Assembly (NCBI GenBank): GCA_013397795.1
Contig: VZTJ01001577.1
Span: 748,271-812,270 of the forward strand
Length of the DNA stretch: 64,000 bases
Source: Orthonyx spaldingii
Lineage: Eukaryota > Chordata > Aves > Passeriformes > Orthonychidae
Reading direction: 5' to 3'
Both the position numbers and the translations under genes were made by a program. Position 1 is the stretch's first letter. The number at the start of each line of letters is the position of its first letter. Of the stretch, positions 62,456-64,000 are shown piece after piece. The notes under the pieces are model-generated. The model saw only the letters and a list, made by a program, of their open reading frames with translations. It was not told where the DNA came from and did no database searches.

Positions 62456-62865
62456 GAAAGATCACAGAGAACTCTTTTAATAGATCTTCTACTAAACCTC
62501 GATGGTACTAGGATTTCATTGACCCAGGACATCAAAGGAAGGATTATGTGACTGCTAAAACAATCAGCTGACAGAAATATTTACTTTTCTGTATTTCTAG
62601 AGGCTTACTGTAACTGAGAACACATGCACACAAAACAAACAAACACACGTATTACTCTGGCTTTAGGTAATTCTTTGATACAAGAAGTTAGGGGTTTATC
62701 CTTGCTCTTTGGTAATACAATCATTCTGGTTTGCAGATGCCAAAGATTCTTGATTTGAACAATTTTATTAATTTGGGCATTCTGAAAATTGATGAAACTG
62801 TATTGTGTACGTAATATTTTGTTTGTAACTTCTATGTCATATTAAAAAAACCTCAATATAAAATC
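62456..62865 (+). other. AOPEP: Candidate terminal 3' UTR exon of AOPEP
   Basis: The stretch begins after a good acceptor (ctgtttccgttgcag at 62441-62455). It ends near an ATTAAA signal at 62841-62846, preceded by T/G-rich UTR-like sequence, 'ttttgtttgtaacttct'. It has no coding potential. Joined to the donor at 59495 it would give a short spliced 3' UTR downstream of the miRNA cluster. This is inference from splice and polyadenylation signals. The right border is approximate. Confidence 0.4.
62841..62846 (+). terminator. Candidate distal AOPEP polyadenylation signal
   Basis: ATTAAA, the commonest variant signal, is followed by an A run and AATATAAA. It would end the transcript about 0.9 kb after mir-24-1. 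Confidence 0.35.
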
Positions 62866-64000
62866 AGCAGGGGCTTGGGTGGGGCTCATGAGATTACATA
62901 GAAGCAGAAATAAACTGTGGAAAGTTAACTGCCATCATCCTGGTGATGGGAACGGACTGAAGAAAAAACAAAGATGAGCATGCTCTCTCTGTCATGTTTA
63001 GGTTAAATTTTACCAGAAATGTCAGACCTCCCATTTTCTGAAAGTGTCTTTCATATCCTTGTGATGCTTCTGTAGCACAACGTTGTCTCAAGTGTATCTC
63101 TTCTTTCCCAATCAGTGAATCTCTACATTTCTAGAAGACATCTTAATTGTTCCTTTCAGAGAGTAAGAATTCGAAACACAAAGATCTGTGAATTTATTTC
63201 CCTTGTACTCTATTGTTTTATATCAAATCCTCTTGTAAAAATTTTTTTTTTTTCAAGTACATATAGTCTTTCCATTGCACAGTGGTTCAACATTAATTTG
63301 TAAACCTGGGAAAAAAGGCTCTTTTTCTGGTTTTGCAGCAGGAGAAAAGCACCTGAAAGTCGTTACTTAATGGATGTTAATGAGAAAAAATAAATGTGGG
63401 GGATTTTTCAAGTTCTTATGCTCAGAATCTAAAGTAAAAGCCTGCCTTAACAGTGTCTTCAGTACAAAGAGTACAGTTCCTTTTCACCTCACCACGTTTT
63501 CTGACCTCCTCCTTTCTAGGCATACAATATCAAAACCTGAATTAAGGGACACTCAGCAACTTCTTTCAAATGCAGCAAGAGTTAGGAAATTGTCCAAGAA
63601 CGCACTGAGACACCACAATGACTTCTAATGTAGTGACACTCACAGACGTAGTTATTACAGGATCCCATTCATAAGAGAGTTACGCTTCATTTCACAGGCT
63701 TTTCTGCAAAGGCCAGCAAAGGAAACCAGCTTGCTCTTTGCCTTTTCCATTGTGTAAGGAAAAAATGCAGAGCTGGATAACACTTGCACAAAACATGCAG
63801 AAATTAAATACATTGTAAGCCTCTTCAGAGCCAGTACTGTTAAAACTACCGGGCAAGTAAGATATTCCACACTTTTAAAAATATCACCATTATTTTCTTC
63901 TTTCAAAACAATCTACTTACCTTTTTTTAAAATATTGAGCATAGCAGTAGTTTATTTGCTGCAGCTCTCCCACTCTGCTTTGGCAGTATTAACTTGAATG
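62866..64000. other. 3' flank of AOPEP, nothing recognised
   Basis: No exon, RNA gene or repeat family is recognised. In vertebrates the neighbour here is FANCC, on the opposite strand with its 3' end facing AOPEP. Minus-strand frames at 62894-63091 and 63655-63906 show no identifiable FANCC sequence, so FANCC coding exons are either outside the window or not visible to me. Confidence 0.6.

Noticed and set aside
62894..63906. Minus-strand frames considered as the FANCC 3' end
   Set aside because: I could not match their residues to FANCC, and they lack clear splice borders.
1..64000. Endogenous retrovirus, DNA transposon or CRISPR-like arrays
   Set aside because: No paired LTRs, gag/pol/env-like motifs, transposase motifs or evenly spaced direct repeats were seen. 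The only interspersed family recognised is CR1.

Overview
The window is vertebrate nuclear DNA, most likely from a bird. It is AT-rich and intron-dominated, with almost no long reading frames. It carries several degraded copies of CR1, the main avian LINE, recognisable by 3' ends made of a 'tctatgat' repeat. There are no bacterial operons, no CRISPR array and no intact transposon or virus.

The protein-coding content I can support is the 3' end of one + strand gene, AOPEP (aminopeptidase O, C9orf3/ONPEP in mammals), an M1-family zinc aminopeptidase. Its last three coding exons lie at 38569-38685, 56633-56719 and 59350-59490. Each is a whole number of codons, has AG/GT borders and reads in one frame to the stop. 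Together they encode the last 114 residues, the C-terminal helical domain related to leukotriene A4 hydrolase. The catalytic exons must lie left of the window. AOPEP lies next to FANCC on chromosome Z in chicken, so a Z-linked origin is likely (inference).

About 1.6 kb after the stop codon is the conserved microRNA cluster mir-23b, mir-27b, mir-24-1 (about 61074-61973), on the same strand. This is the known linkage of the cluster with AOPEP. A good splice donor starts 4 bases after the stop codon, and a plausible acceptor followed by a polyadenylation signal lies beyond the cluster. The cluster therefore probably sits in the last, untranslated intron of AOPEP.

Layout: 1-38568 intron of AOPEP, with four CR1 pieces, simple repeats, palindromes and a CTCF-like GC-rich patch. 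At its extreme left edge is an unexplained coding-looking frame. 38569-59490 holds three coding exons separated by 17.9 kb and 2.6 kb introns, the larger with two CR1 copies, one of them nested. 59495-62455 is the probable last intron with the miRNA cluster. 62456 to about 62865 is a candidate 3' UTR exon. The rest is 3' flank with nothing recognised.

I did not find a new multi-gene system. The observations most worth checking are the stop-proximal donor that would make the miRNA cluster intronic, a base change in the mir-27b stem exactly at the Drosha cut, the coding-like frame at the left edge, the CTCF-like patch and several perfect palindromes.
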